The notes under the pieces: generated by a model | The model's input: only the letters and a program-made list of their open reading frames with translations | What the model was told of the DNA's origin: nothing | The model's database searches: none | Made by a program: the position numbers and the translations under genes | Shown here: one piece after another, positions 63,771 through 64,000 of the stretch | Layout: every line of letters starts with the position of its first letter | Numbering within the stretch: position 1 is the stretch's first letter | DNA from: an uncultured Nitrosospira sp. | GTDB lineage: Bacteria > Nitrospirota > Nitrospiria > Nitrospirales > Nitrospiraceae | Direction: 5' to 3' | Assembly: GCA_900696515.1 (NCBI GenBank) | Contig: CAADGK010000024.1 | Span: 1 to 64,000 of the forward strand | Length of the DNA stretch: 64,000 nucleotides

Positions 63771-64000
63771 AGCTTCGCTATCTGGCTCACCGGTTTGCCT
63801 GCGTCCGGCAAGAGCACCATTGCCGCAGCGCTTCGACCCCAGCTTGAGCAGTTGAACTTGTCCGTTGAAGTCCTCGAGTCCGATGCAGTCAGACAAATTC
63901 TCACGCCCACACCGACCTATTCACCAGCCGAACGGGATCTCTTCTACCGGGCCCTCGCTTTCATGGGGGCGAGATTGGTGGCACATGGCATCACGGTCAT
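63750..64000 (+). CDS. Adenylylsulfate-kinase-like P-loop kinase (3' end outside window)
   Basis: 83 codons are visible. Walker A GLPASGKST follows FAIWLT, as in CysC; VEVLESDAVRQIL replaces the usual D-G-D-x-x-R with ESDAVRQ. The remainder (TYSPAERDLFYRALAFMGAR) fits the family. It could phosphorylate APS or an unrelated substrate with the APH-like protein. The ATG at 63750 is part of a heptamer repeat (CCATGACCAA), so the N-terminal MTNHHS is repeat-derived. Confidence 0.82.
   Translation, partial: MTNHHSPSFAIWLTGLPASGKSTIAAALRPQLEQLNLSVEVLESDAVRQILTPTPTYSPAERDLFYRALAFMGARLVAHGITV

Overview
The window looks like a chromosomal segment of a Nitrospira-type bacterium (phylum Nitrospirota). 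This is inference from gene content: a group 3b [NiFe] hydrogenase with maturation genes, a pentaheme cytochrome c, glutathionyl-hydroquinone reductase, and many Hsp20/universal stress/CBS/P-type ATPase genes in moderately GC-rich DNA. Group 3b hydrogenases are known from comammox Nitrospira, but nothing here proves that assignment.

Layout. 1-1240: end of a stress block on the minus strand (phosphoribosyltransferase, small membrane protein, Hsp20, small winged-helix-like protein) behind a good sigma-54 promoter. 1546-9528: hydBGDA hydrogenase, its endopeptidase, then hypA, hypF and hypC. 9540-14851: an accessory island that separates hypC from hypD. It holds two toxin-antitoxin loci whose toxin genes both carry lesions while the antitoxins are open, an orphan HTH antitoxin-like gene, and a lower-GC three-gene operon: a predicted restriction-type nuclease, a DNA methyltransferase fused to an AlkA-like DNA glycosylase, and an HNH-type protein. 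15023-17383: hypD and hypE. No hypB is present. 17669-25230: cytochrome c, tandem Usp, a 26-residue membrane protein, glutathionyl-hydroquinone reductase and an RND metal-efflux pair.

25657-41036: mixed accessory and stress genes (FGE-like protein, GNAT, macro domain, zinc ribbon, CBS, two L7/L12-like membrane proteins, Ca2+ exchanger, Ca2+-type ATPase), with two decayed genes near 30 and 33 kb. 41361-48602: a glycan cluster (GT4, two paralogous MFS carriers, BON protein, glycogen-debranching-type enzyme), mostly translationally coupled. 48616-57462: a second P-type ATPase, Usp, two CBS proteins, L,D-transpeptidase, PII-like protein, pentaheme cytochrome and lipoprotein. 57807-64000: vanadium haloperoxidase/PAP2 protein, LonB-like protease next to an HPF-cold-shock fusion, and an APH-like kinase followed by a CysC-like kinase that runs off the end.

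Two repeat systems stand out. One is a family of imperfect 7-bp-phased (heptamer) repeats in at least eight places, often folded back on themselves. They sit at the borders of the hydrogenase/hyp genes and even inside a P-type ATPase reading frame. The other is a MITE-like repeat of about 115-155 bp with terminal inverted repeats and a conserved central hairpin, in three copies, each abutting a stop codon. The most interesting candidate system is the methyltransferase-glycosylase operon at 11231-14851.
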